DNA of 64,000 bases, from contig JACATO010000918.1 in NCBI GenBank assembly GCA_018389105.1, positions 248,001 to 312,000 of the forward strand. The letters run 5' to 3'. Position numbers and translations under genes: made by a program. Within the stretch, counting starts at the first letter, position 1; the number at the start of each line of letters is the position of its first letter. The notes below the pieces were generated by a model, which did not search any database, had not been told where the DNA came from, and saw only the letters and a list, made by a program, of their open reading frames with translations. This DNA comes from Nautilus pompilius. Lineage: Eukaryota > Mollusca > Cephalopoda > Nautilida > Nautilidae. Positions 23,001 to 36,414 of this stretch are shown here, piece by piece.

Positions 23001-26000
23001 CAGATAGTAAAATGGTTGAGAGCAACATGACCAAGAGAGAGAGAGAAATTTGAAGCCATAAACCTAAATGTCACAAAGATGTTTACTCAGTCTGATGAAA
23101 GTTGCAGCCATCTAATGGATGAAGCATTCAGTTAGCAGTGTAGTTCATAAGTTCAAATGTGGTCTACACCCAAAGTTCGTGATCTTTAGATAGTGCTGAG
23201 ACCATCATTACTAAAAGTTATCTTTGCCAAACCCAACAGTCCTAAAGAGGTGGTCCATCCTGAGGGTGGCAATAGGAAAACCATTTTCTAAAATGTTTAT
23301 AATTTTATACTAAGAGAGGGCTCAGGTAATAAGGGACCTAGGTGGAGAATGATAGTTGGAAATAGTTTACTTGTCATTCCTGCCTGAAATGTACCAGGTA
23401 ACAGCTAGGATTAGGAGTGGCACATCGAGTATGACATTCTGTACATCTTGTGTTTTTTTTTTTGTAATGTGCAAATATCTGCTTTAAAATTTTTCTTGTG
23501 TAGGAATCTCAGTTTTGATCTTCACTTAAAATTCTGCTAGAAACCAACTGCGGTTTTAGATCAGACTTTCATGAAGTTTTAGTGTAGTGGGTTAGTCATA
23601 GGTCGTCCTCGATCTGAGTCAAACCCCCATGACACCGACAAATGTAGTTTAATGAAAAAAAAGAAGAGAGATCCCATGCCATAATATAAGTTTTGTAATA
23701 AAGTCTCTTTAAACTGACCAGCATCCACTTATGTCCTAAATAATCAAGCGGTACATATTTTATAAGTATTGAAACAGTTTAGTTCACTGTTTATAAACCA
23801 GGCACTTTTCATATGCATCTAAGGATTCTCTTCAAAGCAGGTTGCTTCATTTCCTTGCTTCCATGAAGCTTGATAGATACTAATGCATTCATATTAGACA
23901 GTTATTTTGTGATATGCTTCTCTACCTGCACTAACTCCATTTAAACAGTAGATAGTAGATTACAGGTGCATTGTATACATGTAGATGCAATATTTCCTTA
24001 AGTGATTTGGGAATCATAGTAATAAGGTAATATGCAACCAAACTCCACATAAGTATGGTGCCATTGTCAGCACAGCAGCATTAGCGTCAAGTGCCAATGG
24101 AGAGGCTGAAATAGAAGAGCTAGATCATTAAACAAGGTGATGCTGAGGCTAACCTCGTACTTTGGGAAAGTTGGATAATGAGGAAATTACAGGATGGCTA
24201 GAACATTTATGTCCAATTTGGTGGACAGCTTCAGTAACATATGATACCTAAAATCACATTTACTCGACTATAGGGCCTAGTAAAAAGACACATTTCTTTT
24301 CAATTACATGATCATTTCTCTTATTGACTTCTTGAAACAAAACTTTACATCTACTGTGAATCCACAGATCCAAATTATTTGTGTTGATAATTGTTTTTTT
24401 TTCAAGAACTGTGCTTTATTGGAAAACAAAATGGCATTGTGTATAAATAAAAAGAAAAATCGGGCTGTCCATAGCATCATTTTCTAAATAAGCTGTTAGA
24501 AAGTGTTAGAATATAATAATGGCTACTCAGGGTAATCGGCTTTTTTAAAATTTATTTTCATCTATAAAAAAAAACTGTAAAAGCTATTGCTCAAATAAAA
24601 AAATTCCTATTGTGTCCTGCAGTCGTCTTTTTAAAGCATTTAGTTGGTAATATTTTAAAAAAGATCTTGAAGTCCGAGGGAGAAAATGAACTTTGCCATC
24701 CACGGGTAAAAGAAAGAAAAACAAAAGCAAACAGTGCTTTGTCTTGCAATTTGTACTACAGTTCTGCATAAAATAACCCAAATATTCAGAGTAACAGGGA
24801 TATATTTTGTCTCCATCATCTTTGCTGCTGTAGTCGGATTTTTTTTTTTTGCTTGCTCCTGTCACCATCTCCCTATGTTTTTGGCATAGTTGCCGCTGTA
24901 GTGAGTTGGTTTGGCATACCTCTTGTAGTAGCATGGTTTTTGTTTTTCTTTTTTTTTTGGTGTTTTGAAACGGTTTTCTCGTATGGGTTACCTAAGGCTA
25001 CTTCTAAACAGAAGAGTTCTAGCAGGGAGTTTGCAGCGTGTTCGTACCAGCGTGTCTTTGAACTCTGCATTGCATGGTTTCAGTCTCAAGGCTTTACGAG
25101 CTTGTACCCTGATACCTACTACCTTCTCCCTTTCTGATGGATGTGCAAAACAAGGACAGTACCTTGCAGAACTACTGGACTAGCTTAGGGATCTAAAGAA
25201 GTCCCATGTAAAGATTTGAAAAAAATTAATATTTAAGATGAGAGCATAACGTTGTTGGTGATATATTACTTACAGAAACTAGGCTTTAATTTGGGTATTT
25301 CCCATCCTCTTGATAATAGAACTAAGAGAGAGATATGAAATAACTTGGCATCCAACAGGTCGTCAGTTTAAGACCAACACAAGCCACTTGTTTCATCCCC
25401 TTCAGAAACATCTACTACAAGTCAACATCATTGCACATCAAAACAATGCTGCTTAGGACTACATCCTGAAAATAGCCACAAAAGATTGTGGAGGTGTGGA
25501 CTGTCCAGTTATACTAGCAATAATAAATATTTAGCTGACAGCTTTAAGAAGTAATCTTATTTCATCTTAAGGATTTTACAGCAACTATCAATGCATTGTT
25601 TTTATTCACTTGGGCTAATTTCCAATGATTTGCTTTTAATGGAATATTTTTTCCATGACAGTCATTTACTATCCAATTTAAGTCACTATGATCAGTTTAA
25701 TTTGCTCTAATTATTTGTCATCATTGTCTTTTTACTGTAACTCAGAATTAATCTAAAAACTGCACACTGTGTCATTTGGGAGAGAATGGAATAACTAAAA
25801 ACAGATTAATAAATATTTAATTTGGTCTATTCCAGATGCCTTGAGACAAAACCAGAGCCCATTGTTTGTTCCAATATACATCAGTTCTCACTGGGAAAAG
25901 TTTGTGGGTCCTCTAGCCTTGAGGCATTTTTCTTCTGAGCAGGCTGCAACAGAGACTGATGATGATTATCATTCTATTATCAAGGACACGGAGCGAGCTG

Positions 26001-29000
26001 AAGGTATGTTGCACCTGAAGTTATCTTTGATAACTTAAAGCCTGTTGAATGATATATTTATGTTGTATCTTTGAGGGTATGTTAGGGCAAATTTACAAAT
26101 TATATCTCTTCTCCAAGCTGCATTTCTCAGGAATTCTTGCCACTATATCTTATTTTGGCCCATGTTCAAAATCAAAATTATGTTCTTCTTCAGCAGATCT
26201 TTCTGATATATGATATCCACTGCCATTTTGAGTAAATTACATGGCTTTAGGTCTGTTTTTGTGAGTGTTAACTCTTTACTGCCAAGAGCAGATTAGTATG
26301 AAAGCTAGTGAAAGGTTTTTAAACTAAAACAAGATGTGAAAAGCAGTTTACCAAGGCACGATAAATTAAAATAAGAGGTAATTTTCAAACAATACTACAT
26401 TAACCTTTTCACAGTCGTCATGTTTCTATTGAGTTGTGCACAGGTGAAAATGAACACTCTTGGAATTGTGGATTTTTACCCTTTGTTGAAGAAATTTCTC
26501 CATGTCAGAAAGTGCGACAATAATAGCAGCCCTCTGGAATGGACAACAAGAATGGCTGTTCACACTTGCTATTACGACATCAGTAAAATCAATTCTTCTC
26601 GTTTTGGGACCTGATTTGTCTAAGGATAATTTCATAATAACCTTTGTATAATTTCAAAATTAAATTAAGGTTTTTTCGAAGGGTGCTGCAGACTGCTGGA
26701 CTGCTAGGGGAAGCAGGATGGCAATGTCTGTCGGGTGAGACAGCACTACGCTCCCTCTCACCAGAGGACTTCAGTGTACGACATTAAAGGAAAAAGAAGC
26801 ATGAAGTTTCTCGTGAATAAATACTCCAATATAAAAAGTAGAATCGGGCAACATTTACAATGTCTACCAATCAGGGGCTTACTCAGAAAATGTGGACTAA
26901 TTTTTTCCCAAAGAGGGTCATTACTAGAATATCAATTTGTATCACTAACAGACACTATTGAGAAATTTTTTAAAACTGACCATTACTTAGTAACAGTATC
27001 AGGATTTTTTTTTTTTTTTTTTTTAAAGTTTATACGGCCAACATTAGATCACAATGTTTGGTTCTGACACTGGGCTAGACTCCTGCTGTTGGTGCTTGGT
27101 TCTGTGATGCTTGCGTGGTCAGCTGCGACACTGCATCAAGAAATAGCACTTGCTGTGCCTTGTGCTTGCATCCCCAACTTCCACCAGCACGGCACAAGTG
27201 AGCCAGTAGATTCGGTTTCAGGTTGCACGTTTGAAAGCATTTGGCGCCACCAGAAGGCTCTTTGGCCTTTCTGCTAAGGGAAAATTTTCTGTTGGTTTTG
27301 CGAATCTTGTTTTCTCTCTCTCTCTCTCTATCCATCGCTTCCTCTCTCTCTCTCTCTATCTCTATCCATTGCTTCCTCTCTCTCTCTCTCTCTATCCATC
27401 GCTTCCTCTCTCTCTCTCTCTCTATCTCTATCCATCGCTTCCTCTCTCTCTCTCTCTATCTCTATCCATCGCTTCCTCTTTCTCTCTCTCTATCTCTATC
27501 CATCGCTTCCTCTCTCTCTCTCTCTCTATCTCTATCCATCGCTTCCTCTCTCTCTCTCTCTCTCTATCTCTATCCATCGCTTCCTCTCTCTCTCTCTCTC
27601 TGAGTGTTTTACCCAGAAGCTTAGCCATGGGATTTCACCGGTGTTCTTGGTAGCGCTGTTTTTGCTTTGGTGTTTTTAGTACGCCAGTTACTCTTTGTGT
27701 GTGGATTGCAGTTTGTCTCTCTGCCTCTCGCTCATCATGGTTTATTTGGCCATGACATGCATAAGAAAAAAAAAAAAACTACAGTAGATAGCTTACTACA
27801 TGTAGCATTTATTACTACTTGGGTAACTGTCTTCTAGAGATGCAGTAGACAATTTTTTGACTGTTTTTTTTTTTTTTTTGGTTATCTGTTTAGAAAACTA
27901 TATCTCCGATAGAGAGAGAGAGAGCTATGCTGGGAATCTTTTCCAAAAAAAAAAAAAAAAAACTTAGCAGTTACAGCAGGGAATAATTCATCTTTCTGCT
28001 CTCTCTTTCTCCGCATGAAGTTTTGTTTCTGTCAACAAGTTTAAAGGTTATGCCTATAGCGCTAGTGATCATTATGACCATCTTGGTGATTATTAATGTC
28101 TGATCTGGAAAATGCTGGGAAGGTCACTTCTGATTAATTTGTTTGATCAGTAATTTGTGGCTAAGAAAGTCTGTTGATAGCTTCCACATCATTAACTTCC
28201 GCATTTCTTTAAAATCCTGGGGAATTAATCATTAAGTGAACTACGAAAATATGACCAGGTAGGAGGCTATTAGCAGCAACAATATACTTTTCAGTGTCGA
28301 AGTAAATTACTGGTTCACTTTTGCCATTTAATCAAATATGTCATGTACCTGTGCTTTTCCTGCTCTTTCCTATAGGAATGATGTAAATTAGAAGATGCCA
28401 AGATGTGATTCCTTCTCCGCAATTCTGCCGAATAAAGGTGGTTGAGAGTAATTAATCTGACCCACAGTTCCTAACTAATCAAGAGTTTTTAATTCCTGAT
28501 TACAGCGAGCCTTTTGTAATGAAATCCCACGGAACAATTTTGCCTGCAGGATGATGTAATTTGCCCACTCCAGAACTTCCAGAATTCCATGTATTAGTTT
28601 ACACTGTTTGCATGACTTAAGTGAAAGCCGGGGTCTTTTTCCATCTGACAGCAGCAGCAACAGCCAAATTGTGGTATCGTCTTCATCATCGCTGCATTGA
28701 ACCAGATTGCTTTGCATGTGTTTGTGCGCAGGTTTGGATTACAATTTTAAAAAAATGTCTTGGAGTTGGGCCGAAGGGAAAATCATAACGAGCCATCAGA
28801 AAATTGGATGGCATTGATATGTTAACTTTGTGGTGCTGTCTCCGTGTGTGAGAGTAACAGATATTGGTTTATTGATTGAGTGATTGGGGCCAAAAGTTTT
28901 TTGTTTTTTTTTTTTCATTTTAATTGGTTGTCTTTAATCTTTAATGGTTTTTGTTGAAAAAGAAACAGCAAAACCCACTTAGATTAATTAAATACTTTAG

Positions 29001-32000
29001 TGTAGTTTTCTGACAGAAGACTATGCCCAAACATCACCAAGGGGGCTTCTTAAAGACAGTCCTTACAAAGAAGCTCTTTACCCAGCATCTGATTATAAGG
29101 ATCTGATTTTAAATTTTAGAGGCAAGATGCTGTAATAATACCCCCCCCCTTTTTTATCTGTTAGGCATCTACAGCATTATGGGGATTAGACTACTGGACT
29201 ACTACAGTCAAGTTCAGATCCTGACTTCTACCAAGCCAGAAAATGTCAGTTATTGCATGAAAGACACCTATCAGAGCTGTGAACTAGCCAGAGTGAGTTT
29301 GCTGTTATCAGGTTTACTATGCTCTAAAATAATAACCCTGTTGAGCGGTTTATAGTGGTGGCCTTTCCTGCATATTTAAGATGTCGAACTGCAGTTTATA
29401 ATGTGGTACCAATATTCGTAGCATATATACACCGTTCTTTGCATTTTAAACTGTCATTGACAATTGCTTTCAAATCTTTTTTTCTAAATCAGCATTATTA
29501 AACAAAACTTTGCATTCTGATAACTTTAATATTGTTTATAATTTTAACTGGAGTGTGGAATTTTGTGATCTACAATTTTCTCTATGTTTACAGCATCACT
29601 TGATCTTTCTGCTGTGGCATAACTTGTTAAGGATTTTCATGAATTTATGAGGGACAACTTCAGATGTCTTATTAAAGTTATTGAGGTGATCAGCTATCTT
29701 AGTAACAATCTATTAATGTTGGAACGATTTTATCTTGTCCAGAATTGTTACCTTTTTAAAGTTTAATGTATATCTAATTACCTTTTCTGTAACAACAATG
29801 TCTGTCTGTCTGTCTCTCTCTCGCTTGCTCGCTCACTCTGGTGTATTGTCATTTTCCATGATGAAAAGACTAAAAACAATACTGCTTTAACTTGCTTTTA
29901 TTTGTGATTATGATTTTCTGCCAGCGTGGAACCAGTCATAGCCTCTCTTTGGGAGAGCTTGTTGTTGCTTTTTTTTCATTGGAGCCTGGTACTTCCAGCT
30001 TCAACAGGAAAATCCCTACTTGGACTCTTCATTTCTTACATGTTAGAGGAAACTCACCTGGATGACTGGCAGAGAAGAGTGAGAAGAAATCCTACACCAA
30101 ACCAGGTAGTAGAGCAAGTCTCCTGTGGGGAATTAAATCTAGGCTCTCAACAGTTAGCAGTCCAGCAGCTGACCACCTGGGCTACCATCCATTATATCTC
30201 AATTGTTAATATCACTGGTATCAATGTCTCAAAGACCTGTCATGGGTACCCTCTTTTTACTGCCAGCTTTGATCTGATCATGTGTCAGTGTAGTGTTGTG
30301 TCTTAATTAATGCCAGTTTGATTTGTCACCTGGAGATTTTGTTAACAAGAATTGGTCTTCACGATAAAACATGTATGCTGCTTGTTGCCTGTATTATATT
30401 AAAAGCTTTCTGCAAAATTCTGTGCAAATATAGAAATCTTTAGATAATTTTTAAGACAAATGCTTGTTTTAAATAATTTTTACTGAACTCTGGCTCAAGA
30501 ATAAAATATTAACCATAGAATTAATACCAGAAAGAGATAGAGAAAAAACTGATTTTGCACATAATTTCTTATGGATGATAATTCAGGTGTCATCTCATGT
30601 AATAAACCTGATTAAATTCCAAGTAAATTATCAATATGGAATTAATAATGAGAGGTTTTTGTCGAAATGAATAATGCAATCAAGAGTTATCCTTTCCTGG
30701 ATTTATAAGCAGTTTTCTACAAATCTCTCCATTCTTTTCGAAAGTGAAAGAGAGCTATAAAAAAAAAAAAAGAAAGGAAATATCTCATGCTGAAGAAATA
30801 AATGAGATGCCACAAGTAAAGCATTGTAGCCATTTTTGAAAAAAATTATTTTTTAATTTTCTAGTTTTGTTTGTTTGTTTTTTTTGGCAACTTTACTGGA
30901 AATGTTTTTTGAGCATTTGTACTGCAACTAATCTACTTCAGGTAACCGTCCTGAAAATCAAGGCATGTGTGATACTGTGGCTAGCAGTATGCAAAAGCTT
31001 GTTAAAATAGTGAAAAAAATAATACTATACACACCCTTGTTGTAATGATACCGAACGGGCTAAGCTGCTGATAGAAACCATTTTATGTTGACGTTAGATG
31101 ATGTGATGCCAATAGTTTACACGCTATTTAGCTTACAGTTGGGACTTCTCTTTACAGAGATGCTACAGCTGCTGCTCTCTCAGTAATTGTTACCAGAGCG
31201 CGCTGCCATGTGTCCTTCGTGGACGGCAATGTTCCTTTGGCAGAATTTGTGCATGAATTGTTGAGAGAGGGGATGGATGACTTGCATTGTACCATCCACA
31301 CGCCACTTGCTTGCTTGCTCAAGATTGGTGACTGGCAGGAATTAGGCTACTGGAACTCCTCATCTTTAAGTGTGGGAGGAAACCCATGCAAACATAGCGA
31401 GAGAAAAGCCACATAGTATCTGTGCATGTTAATTTTAAAATTACGTTTGGCACTGGGTTTTTGAAGAGTTAGGCATAGATCTCATTTGAGAAATATGGAA
31501 AAACATGTAGAGTTACTGCTCATTCATTCTAGTCTACTTTCCCGTGTAGCTAAGCAATATCTAATCAACTGATCCTTGGTGAAAATGAAATAAATTCAGT
31601 TAATTCTTTTTTTTTTTTAATGAAGAAAATCAATCAAATTTAATTGGATTGTGAAATTCATTAAATTTGTAGATAACTGATCATTTAAATTGTGTTTCTC
31701 AAAGTTCAATGGTTTTCTTTGGAGAACTAAATTTGAGTATCTTAAGGATTCAATCAGCTGGTGCAGGAAGCATTAATCATCTTTTATCTGCACCACCTGG
31801 TTGCCAGCATTGGTCTGAAATCATATTTTTTTGGAGGGATTTCATGAAATTGCTGATCACTTTCCTCGTTACAGTTGGGCGCCTGGAACTTTTGCTATGA
31901 GGCGAGATGCATAGAATTCAGCATAAAGCTGACTTTGGAATTATTGTTTTCATTATAACAACTTTAAAAAAGTGAGTAGCTAATGTTTTTATAAATAAGG

Positions 32001-35000
32001 TTATTGGATTATGTTTTTTTTTTTAAAAAAAAAAAACTGCTCTAACATTGCTGACTTTCTTCACATTATTCAAGAGTTTCCAAGGGTTTTGTTTGGAATA
32101 AATTATAAAATGGATTCAGTGAGCTGAAGTCATGTAATTAATTAATTATATATACACACACATTGAGTTAGATCTTGGATACTTAATAAAAGATAATGGT
32201 TAACTTTTACATAGTATAAGGCAGTCTTAATTCTTCAAATGAAGATCATTAGTTGTAATTTCACTAGAGCTCCACCAGGATTTAATCTTAATTGAGTGTA
32301 GTATCTTTTGTTATCTACTATTTGGTTGCTGATTAATGTGATAAAAGTTGGTATGATTTGTATTTTCTCAAGTGAGATGTAAACATTGGAGGAATGACAG
32401 GTAATGATAGTGTAAACATTAGCTTATGTTGCATGACTCATCACTGTCCTTTGATATCTCTCTGGTTTGATGCCGTAACCCTGTCAGGACTGAAGACCAG
32501 TAGATTTTGAGATTTATGTCAGGGCTTTCGGGTTACGAGGAAAGAAGTTGAATGCTCTAATTTCTTCTCCAGACTGAGGTCACACGTATGGGCATGGAAT
32601 TGCAGTACATCTTGTTGTTATACTGGTAGAATATGCTTTCAAAACAGCTGTGCTCAGCAGAATTGAGATGCCCTTTAAAAAACAAACAATTCTGTTTTTC
32701 CACCATGTAAGACTGCAGCCCATACTGTGACACACCTGCCTCTTTACACGACCATGCAATGAAGGTATCGGAACCCAGATGTGAATTTCTGAAACCTGGG
32801 CTCACCAAGATGAGTAAATGTTGCCTGTACTCTAGCTAGGGTTTCTTGGGTACTGCATATCCCTGTAGCTAAGTTGGTGGAGATGGTATTGTACCTTCCT
32901 TTGCCGTGCAACAGAAATGAACCAATGTCAGCAAGGGAATATTGATAATATGAGTACAAATGTGATGAGTAACAGGGTGTCAGTGTTGAAGGTCTTCTAG
33001 GTCACTATGTTACAATGATAACAATTGCCTCTTAACTTTGAAATGATATTGACCACTCAGATCCATGGCAGTTTGTGCTGACTCTGGAGACACACTGAAT
33101 GGCCTATAACAATGTATGGTAAACAGAGAATTGTTGTGGGACCTACCTGTTTTCGGCATTGTGGTAGTGCACACTGGTTACCTGGCTGCCTGGATAGCCA
33201 ATGTGTATGGTCACACCTGAAATATGCAAATTTTTTTCTGATGCCTTCATTCGTGATAATTGCTAAATTAATGTAGCACAAACTGTATTACTATTAGTGC
33301 ATTGAGTACTTTGGAAGAATTGAACTGTTCTAATGAATTCAGTAGCAATGAGTTTTTTCAAGTATTAGTATCAGTGAGAGATAGTGTGGTGCCATGGACA
33401 GACTAAACAAATCCAACCTTATCAGATAGATTGAGCTGTAGGGGACAACTGATGATATCTATAGAAAGTCAGGACACTGAATGTAGTTGACGCATGGATT
33501 TACCTTGTTTTGATTTTTTTTGTTGTTTTTATCATCCACAAATTTTTATTTAAAGAAATATTTTAGTATTTATTCGGTTAAATGATTTACCAGTGATTTT
33601 TGCATGCCAAAACAGTGGCAAACCTAAAAAAGCTTTTAGTTCTGATTCCATAGTGCTAATTAACAAGAAGGTAACCCCACACCAAATGACCACTCTTTCA
33701 GATGTTGCAGAGATTCTTGCTTTGCTGTACGGTTAACTGTTAATTTTAATTTAAGAAATTATATAAATAAACAATATAGAATATATCACAGTGGTAGACT
33801 ATTGGATCAATAAGATTTTGCTTCTCTGCCCAGGACTGGCTCCCTGGCATGCTTTCTTCCCATATCTAGAAAAATTATGAGTTCTCATAGAGATTTTCTT
33901 AGCTGAAGTCAGAAGTTTTGTGTCCCATTTGGTGCTTTAGCGCACAATTGTGGCACTGCATGCTCTCTTGCAGGGTTGTCTCCCTTGTAGGCATTGGCGT
34001 ACGAAAAAAGATAATAAATAATATGAAGATTTGATAATACAATCCTACATTATTTATTATCTGCAGAATGAGAATTCTTAAATTTGTTGCATTTTAAAAA
34101 AATGTTGGCTTTTTGAAAGTTATATAATTATCATTTCATATGTCTCCTGTTTCATGCTGCAATTATGATGCCATGTTGTTTGTTTTTATCTAGTGTAAAT
34201 TGTTTATTGTCTATATGTAGTAACAGAAACAATAGGTAATTATACATAGTAGAAGCAGTTGAAAACTTACTATTTAATTTCAATGAATATTATGAAAAAT
34301 ATTTGTTTGTCAGTTTGTTTCTAAATTCTACAGCCATATAATCAGTACCCAACCCTAGTTTTTTTTTAAAAAATAGATGGTATGTTAGTATGATTTTCTG
34401 GCTGATCTCATATCAGGTTTTCTCTCCAAGGTGAAATGGATGCAAGGCTCATGTCTACAAAAAGCATATTCTAAATTTCTTTCTTGGTAGTATGCAAACA
34501 TCAGAAAAAAATGCCATCTTTAAATGGATAGTTTTCAATAGCCCAAAAATTGTACATTACTATGGACCTTTAATAATGCACCCACTTTGCCAAAAATGTA
34601 AATTTAATTTAGTTTTGCTATTAGTTAAGATTGAAGATCGTGTTTCTGCTGATGTGAAATCCTAGGACTGGCATATAAAGTGATATCATTTGTTTAATTA
34701 CCTCAATAGTGTATAAGTGGCTGTTTGTGAGCTAATATTTTAATATGACAACATGTGAATTGATTCACATATATCCACTCAGCCAAGTTTCCTTCATAAG
34801 GAGCTTAAGGTATTAGGATTACTACTGCTGATTTCTGAGTCCACTAACGAGATTGAAATTGCTGTCTGCCATAAAATGGGAGAGAAGACTATAATGACAC
34901 TGTTACCTATGCATAGCATTTTGATGGCATCCTTGTAATAAATCGTATAATTGTCTTTCTCATGAGGACAGTAGAGTCTGTGGATAAATCACAGCACCAG

Positions 35001-36374
35001 TTTCTTGCTTTGATACTCTATCCAATTCTTGCTCTGCATCATTACAGCAATCAACAGCATTGTCAATGGTAGCGAGAAATTTATCTTTCTGGGGTTGCCA
35101 TCCCCTATTTAAAATTGACACTTCTCATTGTGTTTTGAATGGGAAAATTTTAGTAATGACATTTCAGTCAGCGTGAAAAATTGGTCGCCCTCTAATGGTA
35201 GATTGGAGTATATTTATGCAGGCTTGGAGAACTGGCATAAATCTTTTGATGATCGAAGCGGATTTAGCTGTAAGTTCTTCATCATCTACTGAAAGCTCCT
35301 GTCATAATATAAATGAATGAGAATCAGAAATCTTAATCCAAGCCAGTCCATTTCAAGTACGAGACTTTGCATCCCTATCCTGTCTGACACCAGTACCCAT
35401 TCAGAGACAAGCCACTGGCCCTTTCTTGTCTTGTCCTTGAAATTTATTGCAAGATTCCAGCTGAGATTGTGTGCAGAGTTAATTAAGCAGAGACAAGGTG
35501 AACTTTCCATCATATTTTTATTGAACGCTAATTGACCGAAGATATACGAAAAGAAAGAGAGAAAAAAAACTTTTTTTAAAAAAAAAATGCTTTCTCAAAT
35601 GATCGATAGTTGGAATTCTAATGAGCATTTTTCTGGTGAGTAAATCAGTATTGTTTAGCTTTGAAACCAAATAAATAATTTTTTTTTTTTAAGTTTTTTC
35701 ATCAACAAAGTGGACCCACCTTCCCTCCCTCATTGAATAGAAAATATCTTGTATATACTTTGCCTGCTTTAAGAGCTTACAAATGTGATGATGGTAGTTT
35801 TAGTACAGTCAGACACACTCACATTACTAATTGGGGGGATTTATCATCTTGGCTATTTTTCTTACCTGACTACGCTGTAGGTATATCAAAAATAGAATGT
35901 CATCTGAGACATTTTGATAGAAGCATTGGGTATTATTAACTCTTGGCAATTATAAGGGCAAATAACTCTAATTTTACAACTTGTTTTGTTTATATAGCTA
36001 TTAACTTGGAAGCAGTGGTATTATGTAATCTCTCTTTAATTTTTTAGCAAGGGAAATAATCATATACTTGCTTGGAATTAGAGAGCAACTAGTAGATAGT
36101 TGAGTAACTGTGGATAATGACTTAAACAGATTATCTCCCTTGGGAAGAGGTTTAAAATTTATAATAACCCATGCTGAACAGGAAAATGTTTAGTGCACCA
36201 GCTAGAAATGGAAAAGGTTTAAAGTATTAAAAGAAAAAGGTGGGGAAATGAATGAAATGGGAGTTTACAAAGCTATAATTGAGTAACTAGAAATCATCAT
36301 TTGTGCTCGTGCTTATTTAAAAGATCCAAAGATCCATATGTAAATTAGAAAACCTATTTTTATAGATAGAACTG

Positions 36375-36414
<40 letters not shown>

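Larger units (their letters stand above)
15824..25835 (+). other. TRAP1 intron 1 (10.0 kb)
   Basis: GT-AG intron from GTAAGA to the acceptor TATTCCAG. GC-rich for the first 350 bp, then AT-rich. Contents seen: a SINE copy at 16688-16935, a tRNA-like head at about 17780-17830, A-runs at about 18540, (TC)21 at 20051-20092, and further short SINE-like pieces near 23130-23290, 23580-23650 and 25330-25450. The short ORFs in it (for example 21652-21939, 24584-24934) show no known domain. No nested gene was recognised. Confidence 0.8.

Noticed and set aside
27231..27653. 140-codon and 120-codon Leu/Ser-rich ORFs
   Set aside because: Translation of (CT)n minisatellite units.
29926..30306. 126-codon + strand ORF in intron 2
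   Set aside because: It runs antisense through SINE copy B and has no family character.
32557..33281. Cluster of three - strand ORFs of 71-83 codons in intron 2
   Set aside because: Adjacent ORFs suggested a decayed coding region, but I recognise no domain, and stops separate them in all frames.
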